Assembly: GCA_016285355.1 (NCBI GenBank)
Contig: JAEEQP010000003.1
Span: forward strand, 57,628-121,627
DNA length: 64,000 nucleotides
Source of the DNA: Bacteroidales bacterium
Lineage (GTDB): Bacteria > Bacteroidota > Bacteroidia > Bacteroidales > F082
Reading direction: 5' to 3'
A model generated the notes under the pieces. It did no database searches and was not told the origin of the DNA. It worked only from the letters and a program-made list of their open reading frames with translations. The position numbers were made by a program, and so were the translations under genes. The number at the start of each line of letters is the position of its first letter. Within the stretch, counting starts at the first letter, position 1. Of the stretch, positions 20,501 through 27,297 are shown in pieces.

Positions 20501-23396
20501 AAGTGTTGTTGCCAACAATGCCTGCGGCATAACCCGAGCTACTCACATCGGCATAGCTGAAGCAATTCACCACGCGCGAGTCGTCCTCTAAGCTGCCAAC
20601 AATTCCACCAGCGCAGCTGCCAGTAGTAGTAACTGTTGGATGAGTACCCGCTGGGAAATCTGGGCTATTGGGCAGAATACCACAGTTATAGATGCGGCTA
20701 TAGCCCTTGGCTGTGCCAGCAATAGCACCCACGGCATCGGCAGAACTGCTGATATCGACATTCTTAAGTGTAACATTCTTCACCGTGCCGCCATCGACAG
20801 TGTTGAAGAGTGCATGCTCCAAGCCAGTGATGACGCAGAAGTTGCCATCAAAATTGCCAGAGAAATCTTGTGTGATTTCAGAGGTAGAACTGAAGTCAAG
20901 AGTTGTGGCGGTCACTTTGTAACATGCCGAAGCACCATCATCATTGACTGTCTCAATAAAAGGAACAACATCATCTTGCGATTCAATGAGATATGGATCT
21001 CCTAAAGTACCAGAGCCATTAAGACCTTGTTCTATATATGTAGTGGTCGGTGTTGAGTTGCTGTAGTAAGAAGCGGTGGCTATAGCCGTAACAGTGATGG
21101 GAAAATCCTCATAATTATAGGGGATGGTCTGACCCGATGGGACAGATGGTGAAGTGCTGGTATTGGGAGTATTTGGGATACCATTGCCTTGCGCAATCTC
21201 ATAGTAAATAGTCACGCCCGTATTGGGAAATTCGCAGGTAATGACGAATCCCCCACCCGAGCGGCGAATGTTAACACCCTCACATTGAAGGGTAACCGTT
21301 CCTGTACCCATTGCAGAATTGATCATATTCTCCTTCACAGCAATGGCGTTGATGGTTTGACCACTAACCTCGTCTCGTAACGGCTCGGAATAAATGGGAG
21401 AAGAACCCACGACAGGAGTGCCGTTAATCTCATAGTAAATGGTTGCACCTTCAGTGGCACTGGTGATAGAGACGGCATTGCTGCCGTTGTTCTGAATAGT
21501 TGGGGTGGCCACTTGGGTTATGGACAACTCTGCAACATTTGAATTGTTATAGTTTGGTGTATGGACGGCGATGGCTTTCACCGTGCCACCCGTAGTCACA
21601 CCAAAAGGAGTGCCTGTATACTGAGTTGTTCCAGATTGACCAGGAACGGGGGTATCGCCGTTGGTGGTGTAATACATGGTGGCTTCTGCATCGTCACAAG
21701 CGAGCGTAACCTGTTGGGTGCCATTGTCGAAGCTGAAGGTAGGCATGTAGCAGTTCAACATAATGTTCTGCTGTCCCATATCGGAATTAATCCAACCCTC
21801 TTTCACTGCAATGGCTTTGAGGGGTTGGTTCGACTGCGCATAAGGGAACTCGAATGGAGCAGTGTACGGATTGTCGCCAATGGAAGGTGTGTTTTCCGCA
21901 CCAATGGAGTAATAAATGGAGGCACCCGTTGTACTGGTAATGGTGACCTCATTGGTGTTAGTGTTAAGGGAGAAAGTTGGTGTGGCTACCTTTTGGAGAT
22001 TGTATGTGGTCACATCGGATAAGAAAATGGATTTCACCGCAATTGCATTAATGGTGCAAGGCGATGTGCATGAAACGGGTCCATTATATTGGGTCGAGCC
22101 AGAAGTCGGTGTGCTACCGTCCAAAGTGTAATAAATGCTGACACCTTCGGTTCCACAGGTGATGTTAATCTCTTGGTTAACATTGTCGTATGTAATTTCG
22201 GGGGCTTCTACTTCGACATCGGCTATTTCAATATACCAGTGAGCATAGTTGTTGTTTTGCCCTCTGTCGTTGTATATACCAATTTTCTTACCGTTACTAA
22301 GGGAATTGCTATAATTTTTCTCAGGGCTCAAACTGGCACTTTTGTTATAATAATAGCTTATCTCCAACTTAGGCATAATCGCATAGGCACTATAGGCATC
22401 TCCTTTAGCATTCAAAATCATGAATTGGAATCTGTTCTCGGTGTCTCCCGTTTCAGTCCCATCATGTACATAAAGCTGCAATTTGTCAGCTTGCTCATTT
22501 CCATTTGCTGTTCCAGTAAACTTCAGGTATTTGCCAGTAATGGCATTCACAATATAATAGTACTTGAGGTTAGGAATGGTATTGTCAGAAGCGGCTTCCA
22601 TAAAATACCATATCCTTTTGTCGTCATTGACATTAGAAACGGTAGCGTATGGGTCCGAAGCATCGTCTGCGGACATGTAATATGTAGATGAAGAAGCATT
22701 GTGAATATAGTAGTAATGCTTTTCGCTGTTGGTAGAGTTAGTAAAAGGATGAGCCCATGTCACAGAGTTCCTTGCCACGATATTCCATTTGGAGTTACCG
22801 TCAGGGGAACCACCCCAATTACTACTTTTAAAGTATCTGTCATAGGGAACATTACCGCTTTTTTTGTTTACCCAATAATTACCATTTCCGCTCTTTGGGT
22901 AGAAAATCCATTGACCTTCGCTGCCACCGACAGAAAACTTAAAGGCATCTCCTCCTGAACCAAAACTTGCAATCTTAATTGTATTATCATTTCCAATTGT
23001 TCCTGTAAGCTTGAGATAATACCCAGTATTATGGTTGACAATATAGTAATATTGGATGCTACTTTCAATTCCAGCATCCATAAAATACCATAATGCTTTC
23101 AAGTTGGGCATATTGGTGGTGGATACGCTCGAGTTATCTGTGTGAGGAATAGCATAAAATCCATCCGCACTGACAGATTCCATCCAATAGAGCGTCTCGG
23201 AATGATTGGTAACATCATCCGGTGTAGTCAAGGTGAATGGGTGTTGTGCCCATCCTGAAACAGGCAGCATCATCGCAAAGACAGCCATCAGAAGCAAACC
23301 AAACAAGCCTCTCCCAAGCTTTTTATAATCGTGTTGAACCAAAACAACTGGAGTTTCGTCCTCCAAATTACCAAGTAGATTTCTATTCATTATCAT
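17532..23396 (-). CDS. exported chitobiase-C-like / GLUG-like / beta-solenoid giant protein
   Basis: 1954 aa from an ATG at 23396. A positively charged N-terminus is followed by a hydrophobic signal or anchor segment ending in SGWAQ at about residue 50. Residues of about 50 to 400 hold repeated units with TGYYLKLTG and YYYIVN motifs. Next come several chitobiase/beta-hexosaminidase C-terminal-like units (pattern IYYTLDGSTPTSGSTQYNGP, then INAIAVK). A GLUG-like stretch follows (GGIVGSLEDDSRVVNCFSYA), then a long beta-rich region. The last 200 residues are GGGN solenoid repeats that run directly to the stop, with no C-terminal cap domain. It is the first gene of the block and has a -7 box about 70 bases upstream. 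Function unknown; probably cell-surface. Confidence 0.9.
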   Translation of the reverse strand: MIMNRNLLGNLEDETPVVLVQHDYKKLGRGLFGLLLMAVFAMMLPVSGWAQHPFTLTTPDDVTNHSETLYWMESVSADGFYAIPHTDNSSVSTTNMPNLKALWYFMDAGIESSIQYYYIVNHNTGYYLKLTGTIGNDNTIKIASFGSGGDAFKFSVGGSEGQWIFYPKSGNGNYWVNKKSGNVPYDRYFKSSNWGGSPDGNSKWNIVARNSVTWAHPFTNSTNSEKHYYYIHNASSSTYYMSADDASDPYATVSNVNDDKRIWYFMEAASDNTIPNLKYYYIVNAITGKYLKFTGTANGNEQADKLQLYVHDGTETGDTENRFQFMILNAKGDAYSAYAIMPKLEISYYYNKSASLSPEKNYSNSLSNGKKIGIYNDRGQNNNYAHWYIEIADVEVEAPEITYDNVNQEINITCGTEGVSIYYTLDGSTPTSGSTQYNGPVSCTSPCTINAIAVKSIFLSDVTTYNLQKVATPTFSLNTNTNEVTITSTTGASIYYSIGAENTPSIGDNPYTAPFEFPYAQSNQPLKAIAVKEGWINSDMGQQNIMLNCYMPTFSFDNGTQQVTLACDDAEATMYYTTNGDTPVPGQSGTTQYTGTPFGVTTGGTVKAIAVHTPNYNNSNVAELSITQVATPTIQNNGSNAVSITSATEGATIYYEINGTPVVGSSPIYSEPLRDEVSGQTINAIAVKENMINSAMGTGTVTLQCEGVNIRRSGGGFVITCEFPNTGVTIYYEIAQGNGIPNTPNTSTSPSVPSGQTIPYNYEDFPITVTAIATASYYSNSTPTTTYIEQGLNGSGTLGDPYLIESQDDVVPFIETVNDDGASACYKVTATTLDFSSTSEITQDFSGNFDGNFCVITGLEHALFNTVDGGTVKNVTLKNVDISSSADAVGAIAGTAKGYSRIYNCGILPNSPDFPAGTHPTVTTTGSCAGGIVGSLEDDSRVVNCFSYADVSSSGYAAGIVGNNTFASTAEVVDGKYTKLRTMVVNCMFYGDITAGSNVWPVYGGEKIINGGGRGADISDGYYAINNYNFYSDSCSFPEGKEPSTTHIYNCSWPAKYEYLTRYEFHRYLLNSNRELCGWWVGAPQAPSTMSTTDVQAVAKDATLMAKWVLDRSVAPFPILKPFGYYHSPINIDADASWRESANEWEGKKMGKVSVTVNPGNHAPTGITTTTTPLEINITDMDTLRGDFCYRKIQLPYYNNVFGNPNSTDWTEKYAGNYKDYVVTGWDITSVTGGTTGEFVQNWESGYNFADRNCTEKDMHRTFAQGGYYYVPNGVTAIEIKAHWGKAVYLGNGDNYYDRVDLDYLVEKNSGSNTGGTTIRENRPGTAFEPAGTRPSTLGNGQPIRTGKIYDVATSYLQNSGTVFDNALVLVGNHQYCTGDWNVNPSRRFTIMSADFDLDNEPDYCLEWQLGKGVSRFEICPIRFDFLPVVEIGLGLKKDGSTQYYSLGCYHPKGHFEVTETALIRFGQFEFSNRRTTECPIILNGGIFDQYVRGTTGAENTNKPDKITYIILGGNLKMLSFTPGAHVNNSHNYSTRHCAVNVIGGRFESLYLSGNFNESVTPYADNPHCYIDGGWFSHVAAAGKEGINGDVTFKINHSVIYEFYGGGVMMGHEVTGSIDVTIDNSLVNKYCGGPKFGDMTSGKTVTTSATGTTFGVYYGAGNGGTNYVQYTRTDGTYYNNNGFDWNGNGSTGGHINSYSPGAYRNAATGYQANYDMELINVSTGTFYDCAVNRTYFYAAQYAATNTGEVNNTLDSCIVLGNFYGAGNLGGVNGNVTSKLTDTEVRGSAFGGGYSASIPKVQIYKKDKQVPVIDLYTGSITPQKEGTYDEYTWTNDPSLSTSNPSGTINGKPCYYTEISLDSLGTVRGNVSLTIEGKSTIGSYVNGVLKPDSGNVFGGGHESLVTGNTEVKIFGKTKVFGNIYGGGNMGLVGGNTNVIINGKYTGTSTGTNSGGN

Positions 23397-23466
23397 TCAA
23401 ATAAGTTATATTCAACATTTTATCTTTCTTCATGCCCACAAGGCACACTACGGTCTTTTGAGCGCG

Positions 23467-23474
23467 CAAAAATA
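23467..23474 (-). promoter_or_regulatory. Bacteroidetes -7 box for the giant repeat operon
   Basis: On the minus strand this reads TATTTTTG, an exact match to the TAnnTTTG consensus. It lies about 70 bases before the ATG at 23396. No convincing -33 TTTG at the usual spacing was seen. Confidence 0.5.
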
Positions 23475-23538
23475 CGGATTTTTTCCCAAAGGTTTTAGGC
23501 TTTTGGAGAAAAAATCTTATTATTTAATATTAACAAAT

Positions 23539-23547
23539 GGGGGGGGG
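23539..23547. repeat. nine-base poly-G tract upstream of the giant operon
   Basis: A run of nine G (plus strand) lies in the 238-base gene-free stretch between the giant operon and the EamA transporter gene, about 65 bases upstream of the predicted -7 box. Otherwise this stretch is AT-rich and shows no ORF. Such tracts slip easily during replication. Confidence 0.6.
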
Positions 23548-23634
23548 TAGAAGTTATTGGTAATCAGTTTATTACAAGAATTTTGTATCTTCTGAGACGC
23601 AAAAACTTGTGTTTCTACCTATAACGAACCACGG

Positions 23635-24540
23635 TTAAATGCACAAGCAAACCAAAGCCGCCAAGACCATCAAAAGCGGGACAATCTTGCTGCGGATGTT
23701 CTGCTCTTTGAAGCCGAAAATGCCATAGACGAACGACACGATAAGACGGACTCCATAGAGAATGAGCGGGATGAGCACCACCACGGCGGCATCTTGCTTC
23801 AAACCAGTGAGATAGATGACATCCGCCACGGTGACGAAAATGGCCATGGCCACAATGCCCCAACGCCATTCGAAAGGTTGTTTTTCCCGCTTCGGAAACC
23901 AAATGAGCCAGAACAGCACCGCCATCATCAGAAAATCGTATATCGTATACCAAGCCTGGATGGTGGAGGGCGAAATGTTCTCCTTGCTGAGCAAAAACTT
24001 GTCGTAGACACCGCTCAAGGCAACCAAAACCGCCGAGCCAAGCAACATATACACCCATTTGTCCGACCTGAAATTGATACCCTCCAACTTCCCTGAACGG
24101 TTCATGAAATAAAACGAGATGATGGCCAAAACCACACCCGTCCCCTGTAGCCAGGTCAGGCTCTCACGAAAAACAATAAACATCAGGATGACCGTGATGG
24201 CGGGCCTCAACTGGTTGACGGGCCCCACTACAGTAATAGGCAGGTGCTTCATGGCCGAGTAGCTGAACATCCACGAGCAGAGGATGAGGGCGGTCTTACC
24301 CAAGATGAGCAGATGCTGCCTTGCGGTGAGCGGCTCGATATAGAGTTTCTGCATGAAATCACCTGTAAAAACGTATGGTTTCAATTGCGACAGCAACACC
24401 AAAGGCAAAAACAAAAGCCCGCTAATCAACGTGCTATAAAACAACACGGGAATGATGGCGTTACCCACGACGGTCTGTTTCTTGAAGATGTCGTAGAAGC
24501 CCAACAGGAAGGCTGAAGTCAAGGAAAGGACTACCCACAT
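23635..24540 (-). CDS. EamA/DMT-family transporter
   Basis: 301 aa from the ATG at 24540; a longer frame begins at a TTG at 24549. About ten hydrophobic helices are visible in two halves, as in drug/metabolite transporters of the EamA type. The first half contains a conserved-looking MKHLPITVVGPVNQLRPAI helix, typical of the first EamA repeat near its Pro and Gly residues, and the second half ends FGFKEQNIRSKIVPLLMVL. It is an inner-membrane protein, probably exporting a small metabolite; the substrate cannot be read from the sequence. It stands between the giant surface-protein operon and a toxin-antitoxin pair and is not obviously linked to either. Confidence 0.85.
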   Translation of the reverse strand: MWVVLSLTSAFLLGFYDIFKKQTVVGNAIIPVLFYSTLISGLLFLPLVLLSQLKPYVFTGDFMQKLYIEPLTARQHLLILGKTALILCSWMFSYSAMKHLPITVVGPVNQLRPAITVILMFIVFRESLTWLQGTGVVLAIISFYFMNRSGKLEGINFRSDKWVYMLLGSAVLVALSGVYDKFLLSKENISPSTIQAWYTIYDFLMMAVLFWLIWFPKREKQPFEWRWGIVAMAIFVTVADVIYLTGLKQDAAVVVLIPLILYGVRLIVSFVYGIFGFKEQNIRSKIVPLLMVLAALVCLCI

Positions 24541-24555
24541 AAGTCGCAAATAATA

Positions 24556-24834
24556 TCAAAAAACATCCTCATGAGTTCCGGTATCAAACAAATATAGTTC
24601 GCAACGGTTTCTCACGATACGGTAAACCAGCACCCAATCAAATTGAATATGGCATTCGCGAAAATCTTTATAATTGCCAGAAAGTTGATGATCCTTGTGC
24701 TTCGGATCCAAAGGTGTGCCCTCAGACAACTGACGCACCACATCGTCAAGTAAAGAGACGTCTAAACCCCGCTTTTTGGCCAACTTGTAAGATTTCTTGT
24801 ACCTGCTCGAAAATTCAATGCTCATCATAAACAT
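24556..24834 (-). CDS. YafQ-type RelE/ParE superfamily toxin
   Basis: 92 aa. The ATG at 24834 overlaps the antitoxin stop (TGATG), indicating translational coupling; the start could also be one of the Met codons at 24828 or 24825. The family pattern is clear: an N-terminal basic helix (SSRYKKSYKLAKKRGLD), LPLDPKHKDH-like central loop (TPLDPKHKDHQLSGNYKDFR), ECHIQFDWVLVYRI strand pair and a C-terminal FDTGTHEDVF. YafQ proteins are ribosome-dependent mRNA endonucleases, and the His and Asp residues of the HKDH loop and the terminal HxDxF correspond to the usual active-site region. The partner antitoxin is immediately upstream. Confidence 0.9.
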   Translation of the reverse strand: MFMMSIEFSSRYKKSYKLAKKRGLDVSLLDDVVRQLSEGTPLDPKHKDHQLSGNYKDFRECHIQFDWVLVYRIVRNRCELYLFDTGTHEDVF

Positions 24835-25037
24835 CAAGAATTTATCTTCTCCAAATAATCGTCAAAGTCCTTGCATTTGGTGGTACGTCCATTCTTAAAA
24901 TCGTCAATGGCTTCATCAAGCCCCGACTTCTTTTTTTTCGTTTTGGCCTTACTAATACCATCAAGCTTCAACAACGCAGCTATCAACCCCTTTATTGCTG
25001 GATTAGTTGCATCATATTGCAAAGTGATTGTTTCCAT
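24834..25037 (-). CDS. small antitoxin (DUF2683-like) of the YafQ pair
   Basis: 67 aa from the ATG at 25037 (METITLQYDATNPAIKGL). A longer frame to 25076 begins at TTG and would include the predicted -7 box, so the short form is preferred. The protein has an N-terminal beta strand and helix like other small Bacteroidetes antitoxins of the DUF2683 type, a Lys-rich linker (KAKTKKKKSG), and an acidic C-terminal tail (FDDYLEKINS) suited to wrap a basic toxin. Its stop overlaps the toxin start. Role as antitoxin and autorepressor is inferred from position and size. Confidence 0.8.
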   Translation of the reverse strand: METITLQYDATNPAIKGLIAALLKLDGISKAKTKKKKSGLDEAIDDFKNGRTTKCKDFDDYLEKINS

Positions 25038-25065
25038 TTTTCTATTCCCATTTGTATTGTGGCTG

Positions 25066-25073
25066 CAAAAATA
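25066..25073 (-). promoter_or_regulatory. -7 box for the YafQ toxin-antitoxin pair
   Basis: The minus strand reads TATTTTTG, 28 bases before the antitoxin ATG at 25037, matching TAnnTTTG. Confidence 0.5.
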
Positions 25074-25076
25074 CAA

Positions 25077-26201
25077 CTATTTTTCGATTCGGGAAGGATT
25101 TTGAACCAAATCGATATAAACGGGAAGGTGGTCGCTGAAGCCGCCGAAATAACGCGGGCCGATATAGGTACGGAAAAGTTTCTTGCCATGGTAGGTTTCG
25201 TCATCCTCCAGCATGAAATCAGCATGAAAAATGCGCGCACTCCCCTCTTGGTAATGAAGTCCTTCCCTATCGTCCATCAGCGCAGGCGTGACGATGATTT
25301 GGTCAAAGATTTGCCAGTCGGCTTGATGCTTTAAGGTACCTTCAAAACCCAATCCGTCAGGTTTTCCGAACAAGTTGATGAAACAACCTTCTTCCATTTC
25401 AGAAGGATGCCGCGCCCGCAACACATCGTAGACGCTCGGGTCAGTGGGACAGTCGTTTAGGTCACCCATCATGATGACTTTCGGATAGTAGCCTTCGGGT
25501 GCCGCCGCCACGATGGAATCGACCTTGCTCCGCAAAATTGCCGCCGAACAGGAACGCGAGCCCACTGTCTCCAACTCGCCGCTGTATCTTGAGGGCCAAT
25601 GGTTTACAAAAACATGAATAGTATCAGCAATTTGGGTCGGCCCTTCGACAGGCTCAGGGGCCTTAGCGTCATCAGTCAAGGTCGTTGAGCCTGTCGAAAC
25701 GCCGACCTTAGAAACAAACTTAGCATACAAAATATCCCTCGAATGATATGCCGTATCTTCAGGATTGTAATATGGAAACACCGCACTCTCCACCAATTGA
25801 AAGTGGTCTATGGAATACACGATAGCTGGGTCGATGCCGCGCTTGTCTGGGCCTTCGTAATGCACCCAGCGGTAGTTGTGCTTCTTCAATGGTGTTTGCT
25901 CAAAAATGGCACTCAATACATACTCATTCTCTACTTCACACATACCGAGGATGCCCAAAGGACGGTTCTCAGACAAGGCCAAAATAGCCTTGTACATGTT
26001 GTTGCGCTTCTTGTAGAAACGGCTTTTCGTCCAATGCTGCATGCCGTCTTCGGTAAAGGCATTGTAGGTTTTGGTGCTGTCCACATAAGGGTCGAAGAAG
26101 TTCTCCATGTTCCAGAAAGCCACGCGAATGAGACTTTCTTGAGCATGGGATGGCTTGAGAAAACCTACGGCAAAACAGAGCAGTATGAGGAACTTTTTCA
26201 T
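25077..26201 (-). CDS. secreted endonuclease/exonuclease/phosphatase family protein
   Basis: 374 aa from the ATG at 26201, which begins a signal peptide (MKKFLILLCFAVGFLKPSHA); the frame upstream starts with TTG and contains the -7 box. EEP-fold motifs occur in order: WNMENFFD, GMCEVEN, RGIDPAIVY, VNHWPSR, GDLND and the C-terminal SDHLPVYIDL, which supply the metal-binding Asn/Glu/Asp and catalytic His residues. The family includes Mg-dependent nucleases and phosphodiesterases; a periplasmic or secreted role is suggested by the signal peptide. Oddity: about 25 residues between the IL-YAKF and HVFVNHWPS segments are encoded by an inserted palindromic repeat (25635-25707), so the gene carries a non-family insertion that leaves the frame intact. 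Confidence 0.9.
   Translation of the reverse strand: MKKFLILLCFAVGFLKPSHAQESLIRVAFWNMENFFDPYVDSTKTYNAFTEDGMQHWTKSRFYKKRNNMYKAILALSENRPLGILGMCEVENEYVLSAIFEQTPLKKHNYRWVHYEGPDKRGIDPAIVYSIDHFQLVESAVFPYYNPEDTAYHSRDILYAKFVSKVGVSTGSTTLTDDAKAPEPVEGPTQIADTIHVFVNHWPSRYSGELETVGSRSCSAAILRSKVDSIVAAAPEGYYPKVIMMGDLNDCPTDPSVYDVLRARHPSEMEEGCFINLFGKPDGLGFEGTLKHQADWQIFDQIIVTPALMDDREGLHYQEGSARIFHADFMLEDDETYHGKKLFRTYIGPRYFGGFSDHLPVYIDLVQNPSRIEK
25635..25707. repeat. palindromic element inserted in frame in the EEP gene
   Basis: Two 22-base arms (25635-25656 and 25686-25707) are inverted copies matching at about 20 of 22 positions; each contains the core TTCGACAGGCTCA or its complement. The element lies wholly within coding sequence and is read through as about 25 amino acids. 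The same core occurs at 50697-50721 and, degenerate, at 58582-58595. Confidence 0.85.
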
Positions 26202-26222
26202 TGGACAAATCGTTTTTCGAGG

Positions 26223-26230
26223 CAAAAATA
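26223..26230 (-). promoter_or_regulatory. -7 box for the EEP gene
   Basis: The minus strand reads TATTTTTG, 21 bases before the ATG at 26201. It lies back to back with the plus-strand box at 26252-26259. Confidence 0.5.
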
Positions 26231-26251
26231 GTCTTTTTCAGGAAAAACTCG

Positions 26252-26259
26252 TAACTTTG
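26252..26259 (+). promoter_or_regulatory. -7 box for the small ORF and thioredoxin-like gene
   Basis: TAACTTTG matches TAnnTTTG exactly and lies 25 bases before the ATG at 26285, so transcription should start just ahead of that small ORF. Confidence 0.5.
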
Positions 26260-26284
26260 CAGCAAAATCAGAAAGGATATCGAC

Positions 26285-26404
26285 ATGACAGAAATGCGAA
26301 CTACGGAATTGGACGAGCGTTTGAACGAGTTATGGGATGCTGGTATCCTTGATCAAAAAAATTTGGATGAAATCAACGAAATGGATCTTCACCAATTAGA
26401 TTAA
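26285..26404 (+). CDS. small acidic hypothetical protein, 39 aa
   Basis: The ORF starts MTEMRTTELDERLNELWDAG and ends NEMDLHQLD, stop TAA. It is preceded at ordinary distance by a consensus -7 box and ends 24 bases before the next ATG on the same strand, which makes translation plausible. The sequence is Leu/Glu/Asp-rich and helical, with no recognisable domain. It is not known to me; it may be a genuine small protein or an upstream leader of the thioredoxin-like gene. Confidence 0.45.
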   Translation: MTEMRTTELDERLNELWDAGILDQKNLDEINEMDLHQLD

Positions 26405-26428
26405 GACTTTTTGTTCAAGACCTCGACA

Positions 26429-27226
26429 ATGAAATCGAGACTTTTATTAATACTATATTGCCTATTGTCCTTTGGACATCTACAAGCCCAAAACACCCAT
26501 TTCTGGGACGGCATAGAAGCCTTCGATGGCCCTACGGACGAAAACCCAGTGTTGGCCGCACAAATCGATTTCTATTTCGACAAATTAGTCTCTCCCCTAC
26601 CCGATTCCATTACTTTGGAAATCAACCGATTGGTTGAAAGGACAAATTTTAATACCGACCTTCGCGATTTTATTCTTTGGCATCTTTTGGAGAAATACCG
26701 CCACCCCGAATACATGAGCCAAGACCAAGTGTTTGTCTTTCTCTATGACCAATACTTTTCCCAACTGGAAATCAAGGATTTGAATGAAACCAATTTGGCA
26801 TTGATTCAAGAAAAAGCCGAACAGTTGAGAAGATTGGCGTTGTTTAACATCGCACCAAATATCCAATTGAATGATTCCATTGATTTACAAACCATTAATA
26901 GTGATTACACCGTATTGTTCTTCTTCGACCATGACTGCGACCTTTGCCAACAAGAAATGCGGGATTTGGATTCGATTTGCACACAGCATCCTGAAATCAC
27001 AGTACTTGCCATTGACATGAATCCAGAAGGTTCGGGCGAATTTGCAATCCGCCCGCAAGGAAATGGGGATTTCAAATCCCCCCTTCAAGACCGCTGGATT
27101 GCAAATCCGTCGGAACTGATTGGGTTGTATGACATTGAAACGACACCGCTAATCTATGTCCTTGACCAAGACAAACGCATCATCGCCAAGAAGATACAGG
27201 CCAAACAAATCCCATTAATCCTGTAG
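26429..27226 (+). CDS. exported thioredoxin-fold protein (DUF5106/TlpA-like)
   Basis: 265 aa from the ATG at 26429 (a TTG lies further upstream). A signal peptide (MKSRLLLILYCLLSFGHLQA) is followed by a helical N-terminal domain of the DUF5106 type. A thioredoxin-like domain comes next, with strand VLFFFDHDCDLC, the CDLC redox motif, and the cis-Pro segment ETTPLIYVLD. Members act as periplasmic thiol-disulfide proteins in Bacteroidetes. Two oddities: a stretch of about 25 residues after the DMNPEG strand is encoded by three consecutive palindromes, and the stop codon lies inside an inverted repeat shared with the convergent gene. The insertion sits in a loop position and need not destroy the fold. 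Confidence 0.8.
   Translation: MKSRLLLILYCLLSFGHLQAQNTHFWDGIEAFDGPTDENPVLAAQIDFYFDKLVSPLPDSITLEINRLVERTNFNTDLRDFILWHLLEKYRHPEYMSQDQVFVFLYDQYFSQLEIKDLNETNLALIQEKAEQLRRLALFNIAPNIQLNDSIDLQTINSDYTVLFFFDHDCDLCQQEMRDLDSICTQHPEITVLAIDMNPEGSGEFAIRPQGNGDFKSPLQDRWIANPSELIGLYDIETTPLIYVLDQDKRIIAKKIQAKQIPLIL
27033..27108. repeat. three consecutive palindromes inside the thioredoxin-like gene
   Basis: Within about 75 coding bases there are three short hairpins: 27033-27055 (arms CGGGCGAAT and ATCCGCCCG), 27065-27081 (GGGGATTTCAAATCCCC, perfect) and 27096-27108 (GGATTGCAAATCC, perfect). The TTGCAAATCC core resembles the hairpins around 58620 and 59690. They keep the reading frame open. Confidence 0.75.
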
Positions 27227-27297
27227 AGACGCCGATTTATCGCGTCTCAAAAAAATGTATCCATGTTATCGGAGACGCGATAAATCGCGTCTCTACA
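27222..27297. terminator. inverted repeat between convergent genes, probable bidirectional terminator
   Basis: Arms of about 27 bases, of the type TGTAGAGACGCGATTTATCG, face each other with a loop of about 20 bases that includes a run of seven A. The TAG in each arm supplies the stop codon of the thioredoxin-like gene (27224-27226) on one side and of the kinase gene (27293-27295) on the other. Confidence 0.75.
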
